From Paucibacter sp963740455 (GTDB lineage: Bacteria; Pseudomonadota; Gammaproteobacteria; Burkholderiales; Burkholderiaceae_C), in the NCBI GenBank assembly GCA_963740455.1, contig CAVUEF010000006.1, positions 1 to 64,000 on the forward strand: a DNA stretch of 64,000 nt, given 5' to 3'. Positions 39,090 to 47,525 of the stretch are shown in pieces. The translations under genes and the position numbers were made by a program. How positions within the stretch are numbered: position 1 is the stretch's first letter; each line of letters begins with the position of its first letter. The notes below the pieces were generated by a model. It did not search any database, was not told where the DNA came from, and worked only from the letters and a program-made list of their open reading frames with translations.

Positions 39090-40097
39090 ATGAAGTACGC
39101 AATCGTCGGTGCTGGCGCGATCGGCGGCTACCTGGGCGCGAAGCTGGCGCGCGCAGGCGAGGACGTCACTTTCATCGCGCGCAATCGCAATCTCGAAGCC
39201 ATCAACAAAAACGGCTTTCGCCTGATCCTGGAGGACGGCAGCGAAGAACATGCACCCAGCGTGCGTGCGGTGCAGCGCATGGCGGACGCCGGGCCGCAGG
39301 ACGTGGTGCTGCTGACCGTGAAAGCGCATCAGGTGGTCGACCTGCTGCCCGATCTGCGCGCGCTGTTCGGGCCCGACACCCTGGTCGTCACCATGATCAA
39401 CGGCATGCCGTGGTGGTATTTCCATCGCCTCGCCGGGGCACATGAGGGGCGTGGCCTGGACAGCGTCGATCCGGGTGGACGCATCGCGGCGCACATCGAG
39501 GCCGAGCGCATCATCGGCGGCATCGTCTACCCGGCCGCCGAACTGATCGAGCCCGGTGTGGTGCGCGTCATCGAGGGGAATCGCTTCACGCTCGGCGAAC
39601 TGGACGGTTCGCGCAGCGAGCGCATCGAGGGGCTCTCGCAGAGCTTCATGCGCGCCGGCTTCAAGGCGCCGGTGGCGCGCGACATCCGCAGCGAAATCTG
39701 GCTCAAGCTGTGGGGCAATCTGACCTTCAATCCGATCTCGGCGCTGACCCATGCGACGCTCGAAGACATCTGCCGCTTCGCCGAAACGCGCGCGCTGGCG
39801 GCGGGCATGATGAGCGAGGCGCAGGCGGTGGCCGAGAAGCTCGGCGTGCAGTTCAAGATCTCGCTCGATAAACGCATCGCCGGCGCCGAGAGCGTGGGCG
39901 CGCACAAGACCTCGATGCTGCAAGACGTCGAGCACGGCCGCGCGATCGAGCTCGAAGCGCTGGTGGGATCGGTGCTTGAGCTCGGCCGCATCACCGACAC
40001 GGCCACGCCCAGGATTGAAGCCCTCTACGCCGTCACCAAGCTGCTCGCGCACACGCTGGACGCACAGCAGGGGCGGCTGCGCGTGGAGCCGCGCTAG
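39090..40097 (+). CDS. Ketopantoate reductase family protein (PanE/ApbA)
   Basis: The 335-residue protein has the NAD(P)-binding motif YAIVGAGAIGGYLGAKLARAG and the C-terminal helical domain with EIWLKLWGNLTFNPISALTHAT and HKTSMLQDVEHGRAIELEAL, typical of 2-dehydropantoate 2-reductases. The family includes many reductases of other 2-oxo acids. It starts three bases after the ligase, so the two are cotranscribed, which argues for a catabolic role rather than pantothenate synthesis. Confidence 0.88.
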   Translation: MKYAIVGAGAIGGYLGAKLARAGEDVTFIARNRNLEAINKNGFRLILEDGSEEHAPSVRAVQRMADAGPQDVVLLTVKAHQVVDLLPDLRALFGPDTLVVTMINGMPWWYFHRLAGAHEGRGLDSVDPGGRIAAHIEAERIIGGIVYPAAELIEPGVVRVIEGNRFTLGELDGSRSERIEGLSQSFMRAGFKAPVARDIRSEIWLKLWGNLTFNPISALTHATLEDICRFAETRALAAGMMSEAQAVAEKLGVQFKISLDKRIAGAESVGAHKTSMLQDVEHGRAIELEALVGSVLELGRITDTATPRIEALYAVTKLLAHTLDAQQGRLRVEPR

Positions 40098-40118
40098 TGC
40101 GGTGGGCGCGGGGCGACC

Positions 40119-40556
40119 CTAGCGATACACGAGGACCGGGACTTTCGAGTGCGAGAGCACCTTCTGGGTCACGCTGCCGAGCAGCAAGCCTTGCATGCCG
40201 TCTCGTCCGTGCGAGGCCATCAGGATCAGATCGCAGTCCTTCGACTCGGCGGTGATGGCGATGACTTCGTACGGGCGATCACTGACCTCGACGACCTGAC
40301 TGAAGGGCACCCCCTCTTCTGCCGCCGCCTTCTGCATCGCCGCGAGATACCGGTCTGCCCGTGCGTGGGCATCGGCCAGGTAGTTCTCCTTCGTGTCGGT
40401 GAGTGCCATCGTCTCGACCGTCATCGTATGGAACTTCGGAACGACGCAGATACCGGTGACCTTGGCATTGGCCTCCTTGGCAAAGCGCATTCCCTTCACA
40501 ATCGCAGCCTCCGAGAATTTGGAACCGTCGGTTGGCATGAGGATGTGGGCGAACAT
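40119..40556 (-). CDS. Universal stress protein UspA family
   Basis: The 145-residue protein begins MFAHILMPTDGSKFSEAA and ends with the ATP-binding pattern LILMASHGRDGMQGLLLGSVTQKVLSHSKVPVLV, so it is likely an ATP-binding UspA protein. GGAGGACATC precedes the ATG at 40556; the frame is open further upstream. It faces the reductase gene tail to tail. The specific stress role cannot be inferred. Confidence 0.92.
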   Translation of the reverse strand: MFAHILMPTDGSKFSEAAIVKGMRFAKEANAKVTGICVVPKFHTMTVETMALTDTKENYLADAHARADRYLAAMQKAAAEEGVPFSQVVEVSDRPYEVIAITAESKDCDLILMASHGRDGMQGLLLGSVTQKVLSHSKVPVLVYR

Positions 40557-41180
40557 GATGTCCTCCATTTGCCGGGTTGGGGCGACGGGCACCGCGCGCA
40601 TCCGGCAGCTGCGCGAGGCAACAGCAACGTTGCGCGCACGCGCGCGGGTGATGATTGAGCAGCGTCAACGCGCAGCGACGGACCGTGTCATGGGGGGCAA
40701 ACTCCGCTTCCCGTCGCGTGGGAGGGGTGCCAGGTTCGATGCCGTGCCGGTCCATGCCAGCGGAGCGAATGTCGCCAATCCGGGTAGCGGGGGCTCTTTC
40801 CGCCGCCGTCTGCCGCCGTTGATGACCCGAGCGGGCACGTCACGATTGATCCCGGCGCCCGGAAGTGCAAGCACGTGCGAGCTTTACCGCTGGCTCAGGG
40901 CCGCACGCACGCTCTTGACTTGAAGACCTCGTCGCCGGCGCAACTCCGCGCCGACCGCCGCACAACATCGCGTCAGCGGCTTCTGAAAGACGACGCGGAA
41001 TTTTGCAGGGCCGACTCTGAACGACTGCGAAGTCAGCGCCTGAAGGCGGACTCTCAACTGGTCGAGCGGCTTCAAGCTTGCGGCCTACAGCGAACGGATT
41101 CTCGGCTCAGTGGGCCGAAGTCTGCGGTCGTAGGCTCTTGTATTGCTCATTCAGGACCATCGAATGCCGAGAGTGCCCGT
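40557..41180. other. Intergenic region, 624 bases, no supported gene
   Basis: The stretch separates the uspA-like gene from the convergent coxG-like gene. Short frames exist on both strands but none has family-like sequence or a good start. It contains one copy of the 27-bp dispersed repeat (40848-40874). The base pattern looks like decayed or non-coding DNA. Confidence 0.55.
40848..40874 (+). repeat. 27-bp dispersed direct repeat, copy 1
   Basis: The sequence starting GATCCCGGCGCCCGGAAGTG is identical over 27 bases to 52092-52118, in the same orientation. A further CGCTGGC matches 13 bases downstream in both copies. The two copies bracket the whole molybdenum hydroxylase/ABC transporter cluster. 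Confidence 0.85.
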
Positions 41181-41783
41181 TCACAGTCGCCCGAGTACGA
41201 AACCGAGCACGACTCCGCAGCCGCCAGCGATCAGGGCGATCACCCAAACGGGCAGGCCGATTTCCGGCTGTCGCGTGGCGACAAGTGGCGGCTGCGCAGC
41301 AATGATCGCGGGGGCGGCCGGTGGTGCAGACGGAGCGACTGCAGTACCACCAAGGCGTCCCGCGAATGCAGTGAAGAAATCATCGGCATTCTTCTTCGCG
41401 ACCGACTGCACCAGGCGGCTGCCCACGCTGGCCAGCTTGCCGCCGATCTCGGCCTGAGCCTCGTAGCGCAGCAGGGTGTCTGCGCCGTCTTCGGCGAGCG
41501 CCACTCGGGCTGTCATCCGGGCAAAGCCTGCGGCGCCGCCCTGTCCCGCGCCAGACAGCGTATATCCACGGGGCGGGTCGAGATCGCTCAAGGTGACGCG
41601 GCCCTTGAAGACGGCGCTGATGGGGCCGACCTTGATGGCCACCACGGCCGTGAAGTCGGTATCGGACGAGCGATGCAATTCGCGGCAGCCGGGGATGCAC
41701 GCCTGCAAGACCTCGGCGCTGTTGAGCGCCTCCCACACTTGCGTAGCTGGTGCGGGAATGCGGTATTCGCCAGTGAAATCCAT
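41181..41783 (-). CDS. CoxG-like SRPBCC protein with C-terminal membrane anchor
   Basis: CoxG proteins are linked to molybdenum hydroxylase operons, where CoxG anchors CO dehydrogenase to the membrane in Oligotropha. The 200-residue protein has the CoxG/SRPBCC domain (about 1-145: MDFTGEYRIPAPATQVWEAL, IPGCRELHR, FKGRVTLSDLDPPRGYTL, GGKLASVGSRLVQSVAKK) and a C-terminal hydrophobic helix (about 178-198). It is the last gene of the minus-strand cluster, following the GarR-like reductase by 21 bases. Confidence 0.9.
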   Translation of the reverse strand: MDFTGEYRIPAPATQVWEALNSAEVLQACIPGCRELHRSSDTDFTAVVAIKVGPISAVFKGRVTLSDLDPPRGYTLSGAGQGGAAGFARMTARVALAEDGADTLLRYEAQAEIGGKLASVGSRLVQSVAKKNADDFFTAFAGRLGGTAVAPSAPPAAPAIIAAQPPLVATRQPEIGLPVWVIALIAGGCGVVLGFVLGRL

Positions 41784-41804
41784 GGTGTTCGCGAAGCCTG
41801 TATT

Positions 41805-42683
41805 TCAGTGTCGATAGTGCTGGAACAGTACCTGCGTGCCGTCCCGGCCATGCCCTTGCGCGGCCAACTGGTCGTACAGACGCTTGGCCAGTGCCAGCCC
41901 CGGCAGATCAAGCTGCATCCGTTGCGCCTCGTGTAGCGCGATGCCCATGTCCTTGATGAAATGCTCGGTGAAGAAGCCCGGTGCGAAGTCTCCCTTCAGC
42001 ATGCGCGGGGCCATGTGTGCAAGCAGAAAACTGCCCGCCGCGCCGCCGCTGATCGAGCTGAGCACCGTGGCAGGATCGAGCCCCGAGCGCAGCGCATAAG
42101 CCAGCCCCTCGCACACGCCCAGCATCGTCGATGCGATGACGATCTGGTTGCACATCTTGGTGTGCTGGCCGCTGCCTGGTCCGCCTTGCAGCACGACGCT
42201 TGCGCCCATCAGACGCAGCACCGGCAAAGCCTGGTCGAACGCCGCTTGCGCGCCACCCACCATGATTGAAAGCTTGGCGTCGCGCGCGCCTATGTCGCCG
42301 CCCGACACCGGCGCATCGAGCGCCTGCGCTCCTCGCAAGACGGCGCTTGCGGCGATGCGCTCGGCAAGCTCCGGGCTGGAGGTGGTCATGTCGATGAGGA
42401 GCGCCCCAGCACGTGCACGCTCGACAAGACCGCCCGCGCCGAGATAGATCGCCTCGACATCGGCCGGATACCCGACCATCGTGATGACGATGTCGCTGTT
42501 CGCCGCCACGTCGCCGGGCGTGTCGTGCCAGGTTGCACCCGCTGCGAGCAACGTTTCAGCGCCGCTGCGTGAGCGGTTGTACAGATGCAGATGATGACCA
42601 GCACGCTGCAGATGACCCGCCATGCTGCGGCCCATGATGCCCAGACCAATGAAACCGATCTGCAGATTGTTGGCGTCGCTCAC
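41805..42683 (-). CDS. 3-hydroxyisobutyrate dehydrogenase/tartronate semialdehyde reductase family
   Basis: The 292-residue beta-hydroxyacid dehydrogenase has the NAD(P) motif IGFIGLGIMGRSMAGHL, the substrate-binding DAPVSGGDIGARDAKLSIMVGG and the catalytic Lys in GSGQHTKMCNQI. Family members reduce tartronate semialdehyde or oxidise 3-hydroxyisobutyrate; which one cannot be settled here. Its start overlaps the end of the coxL-like gene by four bases, so its product or substrate is probably part of the same pathway. Confidence 0.9.
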   Translation of the reverse strand: MSDANNLQIGFIGLGIMGRSMAGHLQRAGHHLHLYNRSRSGAETLLAAGATWHDTPGDVAANSDIVITMVGYPADVEAIYLGAGGLVERARAGALLIDMTTSSPELAERIAASAVLRGAQALDAPVSGGDIGARDAKLSIMVGGAQAAFDQALPVLRLMGASVVLQGGPGSGQHTKMCNQIVIASTMLGVCEGLAYALRSGLDPATVLSSISGGAAGSFLLAHMAPRMLKGDFAPGFFTEHFIKDMGIALHEAQRMQLDLPGLALAKRLYDQLAAQGHGRDGTQVLFQHYRH

Positions 42684-45055
42684 GTTGAATTCTCCTTGGC
42701 TGCTTCACCGCCGCGCAGCAGTGAGCGCAAATACATAGGCGTGAAAGGCTGGCGATTGGCCACCACACCGTAGGGACGCAGCGCGTCGTTGATGGCATTG
42801 CTGATCACGCCGATGGCGCCCATCACGCCGCCCTCGGCCATGCCCTTGATGCCGGCCGGCGTGAATTGGCTCGGCGTGTGCATCGGAATGATTTCGAAGT
42901 TGGGCAGTTCGGTCGCGGTGGCGACCAGGTAGTCGACCAGCAAGCCGGTGCGATTCTGGCCGCTCTCGTCGTAAATCACCTCCTCGAACAAAGCGCCCGA
43001 CAAGCCCATCGCGATCGCGCCATGCTGCTGTCCCTGCACGACCACCGGGCTGAGCACCGTGCCGCAGTCTTCGGCCACCACATAGCGCAGGATCTGCAAG
43101 CCGCCGGTGCGCGCATCGAGCTCGACTTCGCAGGCATGCGTGGCGTTCGAATAAGTCATCGGCGGCGGATCGTAAGTGCGGTTGAAGTCCAGGCCCGGCG
43201 CCATGCCCTCGGGCAAGGCCAGCGGGTCGAGATAGGCCACGCGCGCCAGATCGGCCAGCGCCAGGCCGGTATCAAGCCAAGCGACGCCAGCGCCGCGCTC
43301 GACGCGGCCGTCGACCATCCGCAACTCGGATGCGTCGCTCAGTCCCAGCAGCTTCGCGGCAATTGCCAGCACCTTGGCACGCGCGTCGAGCGCGCACAAG
43401 TACAGCACGCCGCCGCCGGCCGTGCCGCCGCGCGCGCCGCGGCTGCCCATGCCATAGGGCGCGATGTCGGTGTGTCCGAGGTGCAGGCGTACCTGCGCCG
43501 GCGCGACGCCGAGCCCCTCGGCCACGGCCTGCGACAAGGCGGTTTCGTAGCCCTGGCCGGTCGCGCCGAGACCTACCGAAGCATTCACCGCACCGCTGGG
43601 CTCGATGCGCAGCCAGGCCGCTTCGTGGCCCGAGCCGGCAATGCCCGCCGATTTGTAGAACGCCGACCCATAGGTGGTCGACTCGACCACCGTGCACAAG
43701 CCCAGCCCCAGCAGCCGGCCTTGCGTCAACGCCGCGCGCTGGCGCTCACGGAACGCCGCATAGTCGATCGCCTTGAGAGCCGCCTCGAAGGTCTCGCGCG
43801 GTGTCACGTCGCGCAGCACTTCTCCGGTGGCCATTCTGTAGGGCAGATCGGACGGCTCGATCATGTTGAGGCGGCGCACCTCCATCGCGTCCAGGCCGAG
43901 CTCGCGTGCAATCGCCTCGATCGTTCCCTCCATGACCCAGCTGGTGATGGCCATCGGCGCGCGCATCGGCGCATTGCCGACCTTGTTGGTCAGCACGATC
44001 TTCACGTCGAAGCGGTAGTCCTGCACCTTGTACGGGCCGGTCAAAATCATCGCGACGACACGCGCCAGGTAGTTGCCGGGGTAGAAGCAATAGGCGCCAA
44101 AGTCTTCGAGAAGCTCGAGTTCGAGCGCCAGCAGTCGTCCCTTTTCATCGACCGCCGCGCGCGTGCGGCACAGGTCCTCGCGCGCTTGCGTCGACGCGCT
44201 GAGGTTCTCCAAACGGTCTTCGCGCCAGCGCACCGGTCGGCGCAGATGGCGTGCCAGCGCGGCCACAGCCAGTTCCTCGCGGTACAGGGTGATCTTCTGT
44301 CCGAAGCCGCCGCCGACATCGGGCGAGATCACCGAGACCTGCGATTCGGACAGGCGCAAGCGGCTGGCCAGCATGGTGCGGTAGGGATGCGGCACCTGGC
44401 AGCCGACATGAAAGCTAAGGTGCTCGCGGCCTTCGTCCCAGACGGCAATGCAGCCGCGCGTCTCGATCGGCACATGCGTCTGGCGGTGCTGAGAAAAGCT
44501 GCTCTCGACGATGCGATGGGCCCCGCGCATGCGCGCCTCGACGTCTCCGAAGGCTTGATGCTGATGCGACACCAGATTGCTCGCCAGCTTTGGATCGACC
44601 AGCGGCGCACCGGGCTCGAGCGCGCGCTGCATGTCGGTCACGGCTTGCAGCGCTTCGTAGTCGACGAACACCTGCTCGGCGGCGTCCTCTGCCAGATAGC
44701 GGTCGGTGGCGACAACGCAGGCCACCAGGTCGCCGTGAAATCGCACCCGCTCGATCGGCAGGCTGTCCATCTCGACCGGCTGCAGCCCATCGATCTGCGG
44801 CGCCATGCGGTGGCGGGTGGTCCATACGGCCAGGTTTTGCCCTGTGAAAATGCCAACCACCCCGGGCATGGCGCGCGCCGCTTCGAGGTCGATGGACACG
44901 ATGCGCGCGTGCGCATGCGGCGAGCGCACGAAGCAGACTTCGAGCGCACCCGGCACCACGATGTCGTCGATGTAGCGTCCGGCGCCGATCAGGAAGCGCC
45001 GGTCTTCCTTGCGCGGCAGGTGTTGGCCGATGTAGCGGAATTCAGCGCTCGACAT
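42680..45055 (-). CDS. Xanthine dehydrogenase-family molybdenum hydroxylase, large subunit (CoxL-like)
   Basis: This is the molybdopterin-binding subunit of a three-gene hydroxylase. The 791 residues begin EFRYIGQHLPRKEDRRFLIGAGRY and contain the cofactor segment PDVGGGFGQKITLYREELA and the catalytic Glu in GIKGMAEGGVMG (about Glu741). The loop that reads AYRCSFR in form I CO dehydrogenase and AYRGAGR in form II reads NAPMRAPMAITSW here, so CO oxidation is unlikely. The ATG at 45055 overlaps the small-subunit gene by 14 bases. The substrate is unknown; aldehydes or sugars are plausible. Confidence 0.9.
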   Translation of the reverse strand: MSSAEFRYIGQHLPRKEDRRFLIGAGRYIDDIVVPGALEVCFVRSPHAHARIVSIDLEAARAMPGVVGIFTGQNLAVWTTRHRMAPQIDGLQPVEMDSLPIERVRFHGDLVACVVATDRYLAEDAAEQVFVDYEALQAVTDMQRALEPGAPLVDPKLASNLVSHQHQAFGDVEARMRGAHRIVESSFSQHRQTHVPIETRGCIAVWDEGREHLSFHVGCQVPHPYRTMLASRLRLSESQVSVISPDVGGGFGQKITLYREELAVAALARHLRRPVRWREDRLENLSASTQAREDLCRTRAAVDEKGRLLALELELLEDFGAYCFYPGNYLARVVAMILTGPYKVQDYRFDVKIVLTNKVGNAPMRAPMAITSWVMEGTIEAIARELGLDAMEVRRLNMIEPSDLPYRMATGEVLRDVTPRETFEAALKAIDYAAFRERQRAALTQGRLLGLGLCTVVESTTYGSAFYKSAGIAGSGHEAAWLRIEPSGAVNASVGLGATGQGYETALSQAVAEGLGVAPAQVRLHLGHTDIAPYGMGSRGARGGTAGGGVLYLCALDARAKVLAIAAKLLGLSDASELRMVDGRVERGAGVAWLDTGLALADLARVAYLDPLALPEGMAPGLDFNRTYDPPPMTYSNATHACEVELDARTGGLQILRYVVAEDCGTVLSPVVVQGQQHGAIAMGLSGALFEEVIYDESGQNRTGLLVDYLVATATELPNFEIIPMHTPSQFTPAGIKGMAEGGVMGAIGVISNAINDALRPYGVVANRQPFTPMYLRSLLRGGEAAKENST

Positions 45056-45533
45056 GCTCGCCCCCGCGCATGCGCTGCGCCGCCTTGCGTATCGCGGCAA
45101 CGATATTGTGATAGCCGGTGCAGCGGCACAGATTGCCCGACAAGACATTGCGGATCTCATCGTCCGAGGGATCGGGATGTTCGCGCAAATATGCCTCGAA
45201 AGTCATCACGATGCCGGCCGTGCAAAAGCCGCATTGCAGACCATGCTCCTCGTGCAACGCCTGCTGCAAGGGCGACAGCTTGCCGCCCTCGGCGACCGCC
45301 TCAATGGTGGTGATCTCATGGCCTTCCATCTGCACCGCAAAGGTCAGGCAGGCGCGTGTCGGTCGGCCGTCCACCAGAACCGTGCAGGCACCGCATACGC
45401 CGTGCTCGCAGCCGACATGGGTGCCGGTGAGCCGACAGTCCTCGCGCAAGGCGTCGGACAGCAGCTTGCGTGGCGCGACTTCGATGTCGAAGTCACGACC
45501 GTTCACGTTCAACCTTATCGTTTGGCTTTCCAT
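45042..45533 (-). CDS. Molybdenum hydroxylase small iron-sulfur subunit (CoxS-like)
   Basis: The 163-residue protein carries two [2Fe-2S] clusters that pass electrons from the molybdenum site to FAD. The plant-ferredoxin-type cluster uses Cys42, Cys47, Cys50 and Cys62 (GCEHGVCGACTVLVDG); the second uses the QCGFCTAG and CRCTGY cysteines. It begins in a one-base overlap with the stop of the FAD subunit gene (TGATG) and overlaps the large-subunit gene. Confidence 0.95.
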   Translation of the reverse strand: MESQTIRLNVNGRDFDIEVAPRKLLSDALREDCRLTGTHVGCEHGVCGACTVLVDGRPTRACLTFAVQMEGHEITTIEAVAEGGKLSPLQQALHEEHGLQCGFCTAGIVMTFEAYLREHPDPSDDEIRNVLSGNLCRCTGYHNIVAAIRKAAQRMRGGEHVER

Positions 45534-46405
45534 CAGGGATTGGCTCCGCTCTTTTGTAGCGCCGCCGCCAGCGCGCGCGCGACCAGCGTTTCGGTCAGCT
45601 CACGACGGTACAGCGCCGGAATGCGCTCGTCGTCCTCGGGCTGCACCGCGCCGCTGGCCTTGGTTGCCACTTCGGCGACCCAGGCGGCATCGGCATCGCG
45701 CCCCGCCTGCTGCGCGGCGAGCTCGTCCAGATGCACGGGCACCGCTTCGACGCCGCCGATACCCAGACGCAGGCGCGCCACGCGGTCGCCGTTCAATTGC
45801 ACGCTGGTGGCGACGCTGACCATGGCGAAGTCGCCGTGACGGCGATTGAAGACGCGAAACGCCGTGCCCTCGCCGCGCTGCAGGGCCGGAAAGCGTACCG
45901 CCACGATCAGCTCGTCGGGTTCCAGCGCGGTCGTCATGACCGAAACAAAAAACTCGCTCGCAGGCACGACGCGCCGGCCGCGCCGGCTCGCGAGCTCTAT
46001 CTGCGCGCCCAACGTCACCGCGACCAGCGGCAACTGGGCCGCGGGGTCGGCATGCGCCAGGCTGCCGCCCAGCGTGCCGCGCTGGCGGATCGCGTAGTGG
46101 CCAATGCCTTGCGCGGCCTCGGCCAGCAGCGGGCAGCGTTGGCGCAGCAGTTCGGAATCTGCCAACTGCTGATGGCGCACCAGCGCGCCGATCTCGATCC
46201 ACCCGTCCGATTCGTGCAGCTGATCCAGGCCCGGCAGATCGCCGAGGTCGACCAGTTCGGCAGGCTGGGCCAAGCGCAGGTTCATCATCGGCGTCAGGCT
46301 CTGTCCGCCGGCAATCGCTTTGGCCGCGTCACCATGCTCGGCAAGCAAGGCCAGCGCCGCGTCGAGCGTGGCGGGCCGGTGGTAACTGAAGGCGCTGGGC
46401 TTCAT
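45533..46405 (-). CDS. Molybdenum hydroxylase FAD-binding subunit (CoxM-like)
   Basis: The 290-residue protein binds FAD and hands electrons to the final acceptor. It shows the flavin motifs AIAGGQSLTPMMNLRLAQP near 32-50 and TLGGSLAHADPAAQLP near 111-126, both typical of CoxM/XDH medium subunits. It is the first of the three subunit genes (M-S-L order) and lies 14 bases downstream of the transporter ATPase. Confidence 0.94.
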   Translation of the reverse strand: MKPSAFSYHRPATLDAALALLAEHGDAAKAIAGGQSLTPMMNLRLAQPAELVDLGDLPGLDQLHESDGWIEIGALVRHQQLADSELLRQRCPLLAEAAQGIGHYAIRQRGTLGGSLAHADPAAQLPLVAVTLGAQIELASRRGRRVVPASEFFVSVMTTALEPDELIVAVRFPALQRGEGTAFRVFNRRHGDFAMVSVATSVQLNGDRVARLRLGIGGVEAVPVHLDELAAQQAGRDADAAWVAEVATKASGAVQPEDDERIPALYRRELTETLVARALAAALQKSGANP

Positions 46406-46419
46406 CGCGATCCGATCCT

Positions 46420-47514
46420 TTAGCTGCGCAGGCTCAAGCCGCTTTGCTTGTCGAACAAGTGCAGGCGGTCGATGTTCAGGGTTAGCGCGACGTTCTCGCC
46501 CTCACGGTGCTTGCGGTCCTTGTCGACGCGTACGAATACCTGGCCGCCGGCGGTCTGCAGGCCCAGAAACTGATCCGAGCCGACCGGCAGCACCGAGGTC
46601 ACGCTCCCGCGCAGCGTGTTGGCGTCGAGTCCGGGCTCCTCCAGCACGTCTTCGGCGCGCAGGCCCAGCATCACCTCGCGCTGCCCCTGCGCCAGCGCCT
46701 TGGTGGCCAAGTAGGCGGGCAAGGCAAGCCGGATATCGCCGCGCACGAACATCGCTCCGGCGGGCGTCGCGTCCACCCGGCCTTCGATGAAGTTGATCGG
46801 CGGATTGCCCAGGAAGGCGGCGACAAACACGTTGCCGGGCTGCTCGTAGATCTGGTCGGGTGTGCCGATCTGCTGCACCACGCCGTCGCGCATCACGACG
46901 ATGCGGTCGGCCAGCGTAAGCGCCTCGGCCTGGTCGTGCGTCACATAGACAAACGTCGTCTGCATCGCCTGGTGCAACTGCTTGATCTCGGCACGCATCG
47001 AGATGCGCAGCGCGGCGTCGAGGTTGGACAGTGGCTCGTCCATCAGGAACACCTGCGGTTGGCGCACCATCGCCCGGCCCAGCGCCACGCGCTGGCGCTG
47101 CCCGCCCGAGAGCTCGTTCGGGCGGCGCTCGAGCAGCGGCACGATCTCGAGCCGCTTGGCGGCATCGCGCACTCGACGGTCGATCTCCCCGGCTTCGTGC
47201 TTGCGCATGCGCAGGCCGAAGGCGATGTTCTCGTAGACCGACTTGTGCGGGTACAGCGCATAGCTCTGGAACACCATCGCCACGTCGCGCTTGTGCGGAG
47301 GCACCTCGTTGACCACCTCGTCGTCGAAGCGCAGCTCGCCCTCGGAGATTTCCTCCAACCCCGCAATCATGTTCAACGTGGTCGACTTGCCGCAGCCCGA
47401 AGGGCCGAGCAGCACCAGGAACTCGCGGTCGGCGATGTCCAGGTTGAGATCGGCCAAAGCGACGAAGCCGTTCGGGTAGCGCTTGCCGACGCCTGAGAAT
47501 TTGATGCGTGCCAA
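46420..47514 (-). CDS. Sugar-type ABC transporter ATPase (UgpC/MalK family)
   Basis: The 364-residue ATPase has Walker A GPSGCGKST, signature LSGGQRQRVALGRAMVR, Walker B VFLMDEPLSNLDA and the H-loop THDQAEA, followed by the C-terminal OB-fold (TOBE) domain of the MalK/UgpC type. It is downstream of two permeases and upstream of the hydroxylase genes, tying uptake to oxidation. The substrate class (carbohydrate or polyol-like) is inferred from the CUT1 family layout. Confidence 0.94.
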   Translation of the reverse strand: MARIKFSGVGKRYPNGFVALADLNLDIADREFLVLLGPSGCGKSTTLNMIAGLEEISEGELRFDDEVVNEVPPHKRDVAMVFQSYALYPHKSVYENIAFGLRMRKHEAGEIDRRVRDAAKRLEIVPLLERRPNELSGGQRQRVALGRAMVRQPQVFLMDEPLSNLDAALRISMRAEIKQLHQAMQTTFVYVTHDQAEALTLADRIVVMRDGVVQQIGTPDQIYEQPGNVFVAAFLGNPPINFIEGRVDATPAGAMFVRGDIRLALPAYLATKALAQGQREVMLGLRAEDVLEEPGLDANTLRGSVTSVLPVGSDQFLGLQTAGGQVFVRVDKDRKHREGENVALTLNIDRLHLFDKQSGLSLRS

Positions 47515-47525
47515 GACGGGCTCCT

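Noticed and set aside
42866..45313. An 815-codon open frame on the plus strand
   Set aside because: It is exactly antisense to the CoxL/CoxS genes, which have clear family motifs; long antisense frames are expected in GC-rich DNA. Its residues are biased to Arg, Ala, Gln and His with no domain.
42680..46405. Aerobic CO dehydrogenase (coxMSL proper)
   Set aside because: The large subunit lacks the AYRCSFR loop of true CO dehydrogenase, and the cluster is tied to a sugar-type transporter.
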